This document shows, one piece after another, positions 39,042-48,100 of a stretch of 64,000 nt of DNA (position 1 is its first letter; each line of letters begins with the position of its first letter). This stretch comes from Bifidobacterium mellis (GTDB lineage Bacteria > Actinomycetota > Actinomycetes > Actinomycetales > Bifidobacteriaceae), in NCBI RefSeq assembly GCF_000967265.1, contig NZ_KQ033885.1:1779538-1843537 (forward strand), given 5' to 3'. The notes beneath the pieces were generated by a model, which was given only the letters and a program-made list of their open reading frames with translations, made no database searches and had not been told where the DNA came from. Made by a program: the position numbers and the translations under genes.

Positions 39042-41039
39042 ATGGGTGAGGCGAACTATGTCATTGGTGTTGTCATATCTGTTGACGGAGACCAGACACT
39101 GATAGGCACGTATGATCTCATCAATGACGATGAGATCATCCACAACGGTCAAATCCTCTACGGGCCACGACTCGGAGCGTACGTCACTGTCAGGCAGAAC
39201 GACGTCAAACTCATTGCGAAGATCACTTCGGAAAAGGTCATTGATCAGCAGAACACCATCAGAAGCAACGAATTCGACAACAGATACAGCAAGAACTCCA
39301 TCAATCGTCTCATCAGTGTAAAAATGCTTGGAGCGATCGAAGATAATCAATTCATCGTCACCAGCTCATACGCCCCGATGGTAGGCAACGAAGCCTACAT
39401 CACCACCCAGGTGGAGCTGTCCGCGATCTATGCCACCGGACGAAACACAGACAGCATCCCCATCGGCACAGCCTTGCTCGAACGCTCCACAGTACTTATC
39501 CCCATCAACGCGTTCTTCGCCGGACATATCGGCATATTCGGCAACACCGGCAGCGGCAAATCAAATACTCTGCACGCGCTCTACTACAAGCTGCTGCACA
39601 GCAAATATCGTGAAGGCATTCTGAAAAAGAGCAGGTTCACCGTCATCGATTTCAACGGCGAATACCGGAGCGAAGGCATCTTCGGATTCCCTGAGGATCA
39701 TATAGAACGCTACAACGTGGACACGCGATCACAAAAAGGAATGGCCAAAAAGGTCAAAGTCTCCGAGGATTACATCATCAACCCAGATGTACTTATCATG
39801 CTGTTCGAAGCGAAACCAGGAGTACAAGCGCCTTTTATCAGAAGATCTCTGAACGTGTTCGAAGAAGTGAAGAAACCAGAGCCCTTCATGAAACTTTGTA
39901 TGGGACTGCTGCAAAAGATAATCTTAACGGGCAATGCCACCAATGATGATGCACTAGGTGATTGGGTGGAAGTTACAGAAGACTATTGCGGTCCCGACTG
40001 CCTTTCCCAGCTCAGAGAATTGAGACACCACGCTAACGGCAACGCAACAATACAAGATTCCTCTGGTTCCAGTATATGGCTCAACTCCCAAGATCAGACA
40101 ATCGACGACAAAGGTAAGAAGCTACTGGGCTGGGAGGGGATAAGCTCTGCTATTCAAAACACATATAAAGACTTGAACATTCTTAATAAGTTGCACATGT
40201 TCTTCCGCTACCAGAGAGTGTATTCCACTGCTTGGAATGGCACCGATCCACAATATTTGGGTCCCATGTTTTCACGGATCAAGACCAGACTTGAATCATT
40301 GAATAAAGTAGTTGACATTGTTCCAGCCGCTCAGATGGGGAATGCGTACCAAAGTAGGAAGTCTTTGACGATCTATTCTTTTGTCCATGCAAATCAAGAG
40401 ATCAAGCGCATCCTCCCCATGCTGATCGCGAACATGATTTATGACGAACAAAAAAAGGAACAGTCAGACACTGGGTCGATCACTAGAACATCGCATCTCA
40501 TTATCGATGAGGCGCACAACATACTTAGTGACATCCAACGTGATGACGGCGACAACTGGCAGAACCACCGACTGGATTCCTTCGAGGAAATCATCAAAGA
40601 AGGCCGAAAATTCGGCTTCTACCTCACTATCGCATCACAGCGCCCAGCTGACATATCATCAACCATTCTTTCCCAAATACATAACTACATCATCCATCGA
40701 CTGGTCAATGACAGAGATTTAAGGTCGCTGGAAAATACCATGCCGACGCTCGATCACTCTTCCCTCATGACCATTCCCTCATTGGGCAAGGGCCAAGCCG
40801 TGCTGACCGGAACAGCATTCCCAGTACCGCGCTTCACCCAAGTTGACAGGATCATCAAAGTAGCCCCTACAAGCGATGATGCCGAACTCACACGGTTGTG
40901 GGAGTCGCATGAGAACGAGGCCAAACCGGATTCAGAAGCTTCGACGATCATGGTTTCAGGTAGTGATGGCGCTAATCCCGTACAGGATGCCTCTGACACC
41001 AGATTTCAAGAATCAAAACAAAACGATGAATGGGTATAG
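39042..41039 (+). CDS. HerA-type ATPase (DUF87) of SIR2-HerA system
   Basis: A 665-residue hexameric HerA/FtsK-like ATPase. An N-terminal HAS-barrel-like region (about 5-65) precedes the P-loop GNTGSGKS (167-174). It also has VIDFNGEYRSEG, Walker B LIIDEAHN (about 483-490), a QRPADIS sensor (about 533), and a C-terminal SLGKGQAVLTG block. GGAGAGGGAG lies about ten bases upstream of the ATG. With the adjacent SIR2 gene it forms the known SIR2-HerA pair. Family members oligomerise as nuclease/translocase-type complexes and trigger NAD+ loss. The last 50 residues are acidic and variable. Confidence 0.88.
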   Translation: MGEANYVIGVVISVDGDQTLIGTYDLINDDEIIHNGQILYGPRLGAYVTVRQNDVKLIAKITSEKVIDQQNTIRSNEFDNRYSKNSINRLISVKMLGAIEDNQFIVTSSYAPMVGNEAYITTQVELSAIYATGRNTDSIPIGTALLERSTVLIPINAFFAGHIGIFGNTGSGKSNTLHALYYKLLHSKYREGILKKSRFTVIDFNGEYRSEGIFGFPEDHIERYNVDTRSQKGMAKKVKVSEDYIINPDVLIMLFEAKPGVQAPFIRRSLNVFEEVKKPEPFMKLCMGLLQKIILTGNATNDDALGDWVEVTEDYCGPDCLSQLRELRHHANGNATIQDSSGSSIWLNSQDQTIDDKGKKLLGWEGISSAIQNTYKDLNILNKLHMFFRYQRVYSTAWNGTDPQYLGPMFSRIKTRLESLNKVVDIVPAAQMGNAYQSRKSLTIYSFVHANQEIKRILPMLIANMIYDEQKKEQSDTGSITRTSHLIIDEAHNILSDIQRDDGDNWQNHRLDSFEEIIKEGRKFGFYLTIASQRPADISSTILSQIHNYIIHRLVNDRDLRSLENTMPTLDHSSLMTIPSLGKGQAVLTGTAFPVPRFTQVDRIIKVAPTSDDAELTRLWESHENEAKPDSEASTIMVSGSDGANPVQDASDTRFQESKQNDEWV

Positions 41040-42798
41040 TAAGGGCAGAGCATTAGCTCTCTTTCAGTCAGAATTCGGCATCATTTTCTCTAAGAGGTCG
41101 TCGTCCACTAGCTAGAGAGAGAGACAAGGGAAAGTACTGATGAATGAATGCAAGACTGTCTCAACTTGCCTAATCGATTCCCAAAGTCAATATGCCGTAA
41201 TCGAGTATTAAATTTCTTCCTCAGTCGATCGTCCGGCGAAAACGTTGGTTGGGACAAAAATACCGTTATCCCAATCGACGTGATTTCATAGTTTCTTCGT
41301 GTTACTCAATCAATAACCGCTATTTTCAAACTGGCCTGGCCGACTGTGTCGCGCAAAGTCTTATGAAGCATTGAATTCTATACACATAAGTTAAGACCCT
41401 TTTGATGCCTAACATATTTTCAAGTGCGTGTGACTGAACATAGAATGTTAGCGCAGCACAGTGTTGATCCGTCCGTTAGAGTCTTGAACACAAACATTTT
41501 CAACAGGCGCTGGATGACCTCCGCGGTGCAAGTGAATACGGACGCATAACGGCGGGTCAGGTCTTCGACGAGATTGTCGAGGCCGAGGAGAGCCCTGATT
41601 TCATCATGAAGATGTCTACCCTTATCGGTGTCAAGCATCCTCACACGGACCCGAGTGGACGTGGGTACAGCAACCAGAGCAGACGCAGCAAACCACCGAC
41701 CCACTAGTCCGAGCTTAAACGGGTCAGGAGAGTGCAGGATACGCTCCAGGAGGATGGCAGGCAGATCGACTGGGATGATCACGAGCAGATTTCCTGAATC
41801 GTGGAAAGGCACAACAAAATCATCTCGGACGATGCGCAAATCGTGTCTGAATCCGATGCACCCCGTCAAATAGGGGATCTCAACTTTTTCTCTCCAACAC
41901 CATCTGAGGAACACGGAATCATATTGAAACAATATTCTAAATTGCGGTAGCCGCATGTCGCCACGGCATGAGTATGGGGGGGTCTCGTCTTTTACGTCGA
42001 TATGCAATGCGACTATTCCTTTTTCACCATCAACCAGCCAGGCTGGGTGCCTCGCAAATGTTGTCAGGGCAAACTACCCCTATTCCCCGAAAACATTCCA
42101 TTGATACGTGAATCAGCCAAGAACGATGTGAGATGGATACTCATCAGTACCTCGCTGATGATCACCGACGACATGACCGGCGATCTTCTATTCGACACCA
42201 CGGATATAGAAACGAGTATGCGCCAGTAGGGCCTGAACTAGTGCCTGTGGTTCATCTGCCAGATGCACAAGGGGGAAGTGAACAACGACAATGGAATCGA
42301 CTTCATTCTCAACAGGAAACAGTATACCGGCATAAGACGCCAACTACAACGACTCGGCAAAGTGGAGGCATGCAAGGCCATCGACGCAATGGAACACAAC
42401 CAGACCGTCATCACATCGCCAGCCGCGCAACTCATGATTAATAGGTATGGAGCCAATCTACTAAAATGCAAATAACCAGGAGCGACTCTCAAACCTGGTG
42501 TGATGGACAGGCTACTAGGACTCATAAGGTATTGAGCGCAGTAAATGTAACCAGAGATCGATGAAGCCTCTTTCCAAAGCAGAAAAATCTTGGAAAGTCC
42601 GGGAAGAGCACGGATAAAATCAACCTGAGCCGCCTAGAACGACACCACGGCCGATAGAATATATTGAAAAACATGAGCTCTGAACATGAGGATGGGCAGG
42701 ATTCCATCCTTCCTCGGTAGAAGGGGCATAAAACAGATTCAGCTCACATAACTGTTTGTGCTAGCAATAGCGCGAATGAGAACAATAGCCCTATCCGA
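41040..42798. other. Gene-poor interval with decayed coding sequence
   Basis: About 1.76 kb between HerA and the next intact gene. The only coding trace is the plus-strand remnant listed separately at 41500-42478. The first 460 bases and the last 320 bases contain nothing recognisable. Confidence 0.5.
41500..42478 (+). pseudogene. Heavily decayed gene of unknown family
   Basis: A single frame (phase of 41510) has protein-like composition over about 325 codons but carries several in-frame stops. The visible ones include TAG near 41705, TGA near 41792, TAG at 42227-42229 and TAG at 42239-42241. Readable blocks are TAGQVFDEIVEAEESPDF, DVRWILISTSLMITDDMTGD and QYTGIRRQLQRLGKVEACKA. Family is not recognised. 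A 195-codon ORF on the other strand overlaps the first half; I could not decide with certainty that it is only a shadow. Confidence 0.35.
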
Positions 42799-44163
42799 TT
42801 GGAGATCATTTTGGCCGAACAAAACCGTCTGAATGAGAAGCAGCTGGCTGTTTTGCGGTGGGTCGGTGAAGGGCGACCGAAAGGAGTGTATGAGCATGAG
42901 TTCGATCATCGGGTGACGGCGCGCGCATTGGATCGACGTGGGTTGCTATCCGTACAGGGGCATGGTAGATCCTGGCGTGCAAGCCTTACTGATGAAGGAC
43001 GTTACTACTTGGAACATGGCTCATATCCAACATCCGAAGATTCTGACACTACTGAAACGAAACTGGCTACATCCCTCCCTGCCTCCGAGCCACCGTACAA
43101 GCCCGTCCACGATCTTCTTGATCGTCTTGAGTGTGCGGGCGGCGTGCTTCGCTTCGACGCACCAAGTGATGCGGAGCGAATCGGTTATGTTCGTACCGTC
43201 AGACAGCTACGTCTTTCAGGAGGTTTGGGTCCTCAACGCCTATTGAAAGTGACCGGGACTAAACGGGGACCGTTGACCATTGAACTCATACGATCTTCAA
43301 CGCAGGCAGAGACACCGCCCCAGATTCCCGTGCCAGCTGATGCTGATCGCAATCGACCCGAAATACAAGCGCTCATTGAGCACGCTTCACATCTCATGGT
43401 TAATGAGACAACCCGTCCGCGAGCATTGGCACTCGTACAAGGCATTAGTGAAGAATGCATTCGGCGTGGATGGGCGCTGAGTGTGGACAAGAAACCGAGC
43501 TTTCTTATCACGGTTGGCCAAGATCACTATCGCTGCAAACTCAGTGAAGAGAGGGTGAAACGCGATGTCTACACGGACGAGGATATGGCTGAATGCAAGT
43601 ATGAATGGCAACGAGTCAGCCCAACGCGCAAGGAAGTCTGGTCAGGCCGCCTCAAATTGGAGCTCAATCCTGGCTATAATTCCCGATCGTGGGCAGATCG
43701 CCAGCGATGGACTCTCGTCTCCAAACTTCCCGAGTTCTTCGGCATCATCGAAGAATGGAGCCACGCCGCACAAGGTAGACGAAAGAAACTTGAAGCCTAT
43801 CATGCCAAGCAGGTCAAGGAATGGGAGGAAGCCATTCCCAAGGCCCGCGAGGCCTATTTACTCAAGCTCAATGCTGATCGTGCGAGGCAGCAAGCTGAAC
43901 AATGGGAGAACGCGGCACGGCTGCGCTCCTATAGTCAAGCGATCCGGCGTCATGCGGAGGAATTCGACGAGCAAGCGCAAGAACACGCGCTAGAGTGGGC
44001 GACCTGGATCGATGAACATGCAGATCATATCGATCCCCTCAATGACAAATCCCAACTGACCATGAGTGAGTGCACCAAATTAGGAGCAAAAGAACTGGAT
44101 GCGTACATGCCTCATGGATGGAGTGTTGAGAACTCTCCCGAACCATGCACCTGGCTACCGTGA
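42799..44163 (+). CDS. Unknown protein with N-terminal winged-helix-like region
   Basis: A 454-residue protein. The first 75 residues resemble a winged-helix DNA-binding domain (LNEKQLAVLRWVGEGRP, then LTDEGRYYLEHGSYP). The middle carries a conserved-looking block with ITVGQDHYRCKLSEE. Residues about 330-410 form a charged coiled-coil rich in K, E, A and R. The start is uncertain: TTG at 42799 or 42811, no ATG in frame. It is convergent with the next gene and overlaps it by 9 bases. I recognise this pair as recurring in actinobacterial accessory DNA but know no function. Probably a DNA-binding partner protein. Confidence 0.6.
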   Translation: MEIILAEQNRLNEKQLAVLRWVGEGRPKGVYEHEFDHRVTARALDRRGLLSVQGHGRSWRASLTDEGRYYLEHGSYPTSEDSDTTETKLATSLPASEPPYKPVHDLLDRLECAGGVLRFDAPSDAERIGYVRTVRQLRLSGGLGPQRLLKVTGTKRGPLTIELIRSSTQAETPPQIPVPADADRNRPEIQALIEHASHLMVNETTRPRALALVQGISEECIRRGWALSVDKKPSFLITVGQDHYRCKLSEERVKRDVYTDEDMAECKYEWQRVSPTRKEVWSGRLKLELNPGYNSRSWADRQRWTLVSKLPEFFGIIEEWSHAAQGRRKKLEAYHAKQVKEWEEAIPKAREAYLLKLNADRARQQAEQWENAARLRSYSQAIRRHAEEFDEQAQEHALEWATWIDEHADHIDPLNDKSQLTMSECTKLGAKELDAYMPHGWSVENSPEPCTWLP

Positions 44164-45018
44164 TTTGCGAGCTTGCATAATCGGAACGCCGAACCGACGC
44201 TGAATATCATCAGCCTGTGTCGTGAGTTTCGCGGTACGCAGGACACGGATCGCGTGAGTCACCAGCTCATCCAGCCGCACTACCTCTTGCCGTAACGCTT
44301 TGAGCTCGTCCTGACGCGCGACAGCCTCGGCACCACACCATTGACGCAGCAAGTCACGGCACCGTTTACCATACGGCTCTTCGAAGTCGCTGGATGCAAC
44401 TTCTTCCGGTGTAACGAAAATATCTTCGTCTTTCTTAAAGTAACTCTTATACCATCGCCCATGCGTTGATTCCAATTGAACTTCTGATTCCTGCTTTTCG
44501 ACCTCATGCAGCATCTTGTCAGAGAAGAGAGTACAGGCAGTTCTCACGATAAGCTCGGTGGTCGCCCATGGCACAATCCACCCATCTTCGTCATCAAACG
44601 ATTCGGGAGCATCTCTCAGTAAAGACTCATCAATTTGCAAATATCCAGCGAGACCAGCAACATCCTTTACAGCAGTCACTCCGGTATAGCGATACGCCGG
44701 AATAGCCAACTCTTCGTTAATTAGCGTTCTAAAGACTTCATCGATTGCAAACTCTACTGGCTCGCCTTCCAAACCAGGATGAGTATCGACTCTATCCCAG
44801 CGAGCCTCTCGAGCCTCGAACTCCACAGCATCTTTCCAGATCACCTTCAAACGAGTAGGTGGAATCCACTCCTGTCTACCCTCAAATTGTTCATCGATAA
44901 ACCGGACAAGCGTCCGCGGTGGTTTCTGCGTCCCAATCTTGAGAACTTCGACCTCAACCAAGGAGTCAATGCTATGCGCCCGATAACCCCAACGCTCACC
45001 AATCTTCATAGACAGCAT
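44155..45018 (-). CDS. Unknown protein, convergent partner of the 42.8-kb gene
   Basis: A 287-residue soluble protein. Its N-terminal 65 residues suggest a small beta-barrel, with KIGERWGYRA, VEVEVLKIG, RTLVRFIDEQFEG and RQEWIPPTRLKV. A helical middle follows, and a C-terminal coiled-coil (about 230-275) has LKALRQEVVRLDELV. No catalytic motif is seen. Start ATG 45018 or the second Met at 45009. The convergent overlap with the upstream winged-helix gene and similar G+C suggest that both came in together. Confidence 0.6.
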   Translation of the reverse strand: MLSMKIGERWGYRAHSIDSLVEVEVLKIGTQKPPRTLVRFIDEQFEGRQEWIPPTRLKVIWKDAVEFEAREARWDRVDTHPGLEGEPVEFAIDEVFRTLINEELAIPAYRYTGVTAVKDVAGLAGYLQIDESLLRDAPESFDDEDGWIVPWATTELIVRTACTLFSDKMLHEVEKQESEVQLESTHGRWYKSYFKKDEDIFVTPEEVASSDFEEPYGKRCRDLLRQWCGAEAVARQDELKALRQEVVRLDELVTHAIRVLRTAKLTTQADDIQRRFGVPIMQARKSR

Positions 45019-45176
45019 TATCCCAGATCAGAGCGACCTGCATACCCTTTCTTTGTAATACAGGGAGCTGATCACAACCTCCTTCCCACTCAGCATAGAG
45101 GTCAAATCCAGTTCGAAAGAATAGAAGGTTGCCAACGGTTCCACGAATGTGGGTATGTGTTCGTACGCTAAAGCAT

Positions 45177-45935
45177 ATGAGTTTTACTGCTTCTATCCTT
45201 CGCGTAGTGATCGCATCTCCTTCGGATATCTCAGAAGCCCGAGATGCTGTTGAAAGAGCACTCCACAACTGGAATGACGCCAACTCTATCTCGAAACATA
45301 TTGTTCTTCTTCCTTGGCGTTGGGAGACAGCTTCCGTGCCACTTCTCGGAGGGCACCCGCAGTCGCAGATTAACGAACAGGGCGTTGATAGCGCCGACAT
45401 TGTCATCGCACTGTTCGGTAGCCGTCTCGGTTCGCCTACACCAGGCTCGGTTTCTGGAACGGTCGAAGAAATCGAACGTTCCGTAGCCACAGGCAAACCC
45501 GTCCACCTGTACTTCTCGACTGCGCCACTACCCCGTGACATTGACACGGCACAGCTTGATGGTTTGCGGGAATTCCGCCGTCAGATCCGTCGGCAAGGGC
45601 TGCTGGGAGAGTTCTCCAATAATGCGCAACTGGAACATGAAGTGTGGAAAGCGATCGAATTCGACATTGACAAGCTCGACCTCACTATTCACGACCCTGA
45701 TTCGACCAGCGTACATGGAGTAAGATTTTCTGCACAGCCCCAGGAAAAGCGAGAACTCAAAGATTATGACAAAAGAGGCAGGGCGAGGTACACAACTCGA
45801 TATTGGATTGAAATCACGAATTCCGGTGACAAGGATGCCACAAACGTCACATTCGAAGCCTTAGGTGAGAACCCGAGCATGATGCTGATCGGGGATGATG
45901 AGCCTACAACAATCCATGCCGGCCAGACCCGGTGA
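45177..45935 (+). CDS. DUF4062/TIR-like defence protein, truncated by an in-frame TGA
   Basis: The 253-residue product begins MSFTASILRVVIASPSDISE, the opening of the DUF4062-like TIR-related fold. It continues with LLPWRWET, ADIVIALFGSRLG and SGTVEEIERS. Such domains recognise or process nucleotides in defence proteins. A C-terminal beta-rich part follows (about 190-253). The frame then meets TGA at 45933-45935 but continues open in phase for 33 codons to 46037 with protein-like sequence (LHVIHYFQSSDPDIVRIHW). The gene is probably a nonsense-truncated 287-codon form. It diverges from the preceding minus-strand gene. Confidence 0.65.
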   Translation: MSFTASILRVVIASPSDISEARDAVERALHNWNDANSISKHIVLLPWRWETASVPLLGGHPQSQINEQGVDSADIVIALFGSRLGSPTPGSVSGTVEEIERSVATGKPVHLYFSTAPLPRDIDTAQLDGLREFRRQIRRQGLLGEFSNNAQLEHEVWKAIEFDIDKLDLTIHDPDSTSVHGVRFSAQPQEKRELKDYDKRGRARYTTRYWIEITNSGDKDATNVTFEALGENPSMMLIGDDEPTTIHAGQTR

Positions 45936-46037
45936 CTTCACGTTATCCACTATTTCCAAAGCAGTGACCCAGATATCGTCCGCATCCACTGGGATGAGAA
46001 CGGAGAAAAGAAACAAAAGGACTTCCACGTCGAATGA

Positions 46038-46394
46038 ATAATACATGATTGTACGTGCTAAGAGAAGGACTTCATAACAGCTCATTGCTCGCTGATAGGC
46101 TATGGGTCTCATTCACACAATACTTGAAACAGACCATTTCACTGCGACCTCTGGCCCAATAGCTCGCATGGCATCTAGTATCTACTATCTTTCTTCTCGC
46201 GGGAATCATAGATAACACAGCAAAAACACAGAATCATCGTTAACACATTCTGGGCTGTTGACAATCCGATGGCGTTGCATGCGAACGTCTGGTAGCCACA
46301 TTGTGATCGTAAGAGTCTAATTGGAAGCAATGGCACTTTCCGGCATCGGGAACCGTTCTCACTTAAGTAAGATCATGAGGTGTATGATGTTGGT
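46038..46394. other. Intergenic interval, no gene seen
   Basis: The sequence is AT-rich, with a TTGACA at 46258-46263 lacking a matched -10. No repeat or RNA is recognised. Confidence 0.4.
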
Positions 46395-48026
46395 ATGGGA
46401 AAACCATTAACAGCCACTTCCAACACTATGAGTTCTTTGATAAGTGGGAACCATTTCGCCATTCCTATATATCAAAGAAACTACAGCTGGGGCGATGATG
46501 AGGTAACCGATTTTTTTTCAGATCTCTCCGACTCAGTTGATCAGGACTACTACTTTCTGGGCCTTTTTATTTTGACAGGAGATCAACCCAAAGAAGTGGT
46601 TGATGGCCAACAGCGATTACTAACAGTGACGTTACTTGCCGCTGCTCTCTATCATGATGCGGTGAAATTTGGTAGAGACGCACTGGCAGAACGTATCAAA
46701 TCGACATTCTTGACATATATTGACTATGACACTGATGAAGAAAGACCGAGAATCTCTCTCTCTGACAGCACTGATAACAGAACTCTACAAGAGATTTTGG
46801 GGAAACCGGCAACAGACATTACGCTTCCTGCTAAAGGAAGGGACGCAGAGGACTCTATATCAAGAAATCTCGTAAAGGCTTATAAAAAATTAAGCACGTT
46901 ACTGGATCAGAATCTGAAGGACGATCCTTTTAAAAAGCTCGGCATCTGGGCAAATTTTCTGACTGATCATCTCTATATTGCACAATTCACACATCCAGAT
47001 AGCGCATCGGCTTTTCGCGTTTTTGAAATAGTCAACAATCGAGGAAAAGATTTAACTACCGCCGATCTGTTGAAGAGTTATGTGCTGAGTGACGCGGAAA
47101 CAAGCCAGATGCAAGAAACATACGATCAATGGCAAAAAATAGCGAAATCTTTCAGAGATCCTTCGACTTTCGTCCAATTTATAAGACATGTGGTTACGGT
47201 TCGTAGGGGCTATGTGTTACCGAGAGATCTTTTTGATGCATTAACAGGCCGTCTTAAGAAGTTTAAACCCATCGAGTCTTCGGAACTTATGAAAATCATG
47301 AGTCACGATTTACGGTATTACCTACAGATGGAGGATCCTTCAACAGCTGGACCCGCAAATGACTACCAAGCATCAATATATACAATTTTAAACCGGTTAA
47401 ATGTCACATCGATACGACCGATACTTCTTGCACTTACGAATACGAAAAATCCCGATGCGGGAGCATCGAGTCTATTACGGCTCGTCGTAAGAAGAATTAG
47501 CGTTGGTAGTCTGGGAACTGGTAACGTGGAACGACGTTTCAGCGAAGCCGCTAAAAAAATTTTTTTGGAACACAGCTGGGAAGCAGCGTTTGAAGATCTG
47601 AGCGATCTAGTGCCTTCAAGAGAACAGTTCTGCGAGCAAGTACTATCACGTACCCTTGGGAAAAACATTCTACAAGTTCTTGAAGCCTCAGCGATACAAG
47701 GGAAAATTAATCCTGATCTTACTGATAGTTTTATCCAGTACGTGATTACCAAAGATGGTGACTGGGGAATAACGAATCCAAGTGAAGTGAATTACTGGAG
47801 TGCCACTATTGGGAATGCGGTATTAACAAATATCCTAAGAAGACCTAGCAACAGCGACAACTGGGACGGATTTAAACAAGAAATATTAGGAAAAATGATT
47901 AGCGAACATGATCGGGATTACTTTGCAAATTTAGAAAATTGGAGTACTAAAAAACTCGAGCAGCGAGGAAAAACACTGACAGAGACAGTAGCCTCTATCT
48001 GGTATGACAAAGAGATTGGCGAGTGA
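46395..48026 (+). CDS. DUF262 (GmrSD-like) protein
   Basis: The 543-residue protein has the DUF262 signature: IPIYQRNYSW (23-32) and VVDGQQRLLT (69-77), a ParB/Srx-like nucleotide-binding fold. Residues about 200-450 are helical. The C-terminus resembles a DUF1524 region: WSATIGN, then NWDGFKQEIL, then ETVASIWYD. The HxxP motif of the HNH nuclease is not visible, so the HNH may be inactive. GmrSD proteins cut modified phage DNA. AT-rich, unlike the core. An in-frame GTG at 46380 is an alternative start. It is followed by a PIN nuclease gene. Confidence 0.75.
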   Translation: MGKPLTATSNTMSSLISGNHFAIPIYQRNYSWGDDEVTDFFSDLSDSVDQDYYFLGLFILTGDQPKEVVDGQQRLLTVTLLAAALYHDAVKFGRDALAERIKSTFLTYIDYDTDEERPRISLSDSTDNRTLQEILGKPATDITLPAKGRDAEDSISRNLVKAYKKLSTLLDQNLKDDPFKKLGIWANFLTDHLYIAQFTHPDSASAFRVFEIVNNRGKDLTTADLLKSYVLSDAETSQMQETYDQWQKIAKSFRDPSTFVQFIRHVVTVRRGYVLPRDLFDALTGRLKKFKPIESSELMKIMSHDLRYYLQMEDPSTAGPANDYQASIYTILNRLNVTSIRPILLALTNTKNPDAGASSLLRLVVRRISVGSLGTGNVERRFSEAAKKIFLEHSWEAAFEDLSDLVPSREQFCEQVLSRTLGKNILQVLEASAIQGKINPDLTDSFIQYVITKDGDWGITNPSEVNYWSATIGNAVLTNILRRPSNSDNWDGFKQEILGKMISEHDRDYFANLENWSTKKLEQRGKTLTETVASIWYDKEIGE

Positions 48027-48029
48027 GAT
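47997..48029 (+). repeat. 33-bp direct repeat, copy 1
   Basis: Identical to 48068-48100. It covers the last nine codons and the stop of the DUF262 gene. Confidence 0.85.
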
Positions 48030-48067
48030 TCGATGGCATTGTCGGGAATGTGCCACTGGCTGTATCC

Positions 48068-48100
48068 ATCTGGTATGACAAAGAGATTGGCGAGTGAGAT
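48068..48100 (+). repeat. 33-bp direct repeat, copy 2
   Basis: Identical to 47997-48029, starting 71 bases downstream. It ends at the putative ATG of the PIN gene. Confidence 0.85.

Noticed and set aside
41420-42007. 195-codon minus-strand ORF
   Set aside because: Open and with an ATG, but antisense to a plus-strand frame with better coding character. No family recognised and no ribosome-binding sequence. Retained only as a possible alternative in the pseudogene note.
45933-45935. TGA read as selenocysteine or recoded
   Set aside because: No SECIS-like hairpin seen, other genes use TGA as stop, and neighbouring genes also carry TAA/TAG stops; decay is simpler.
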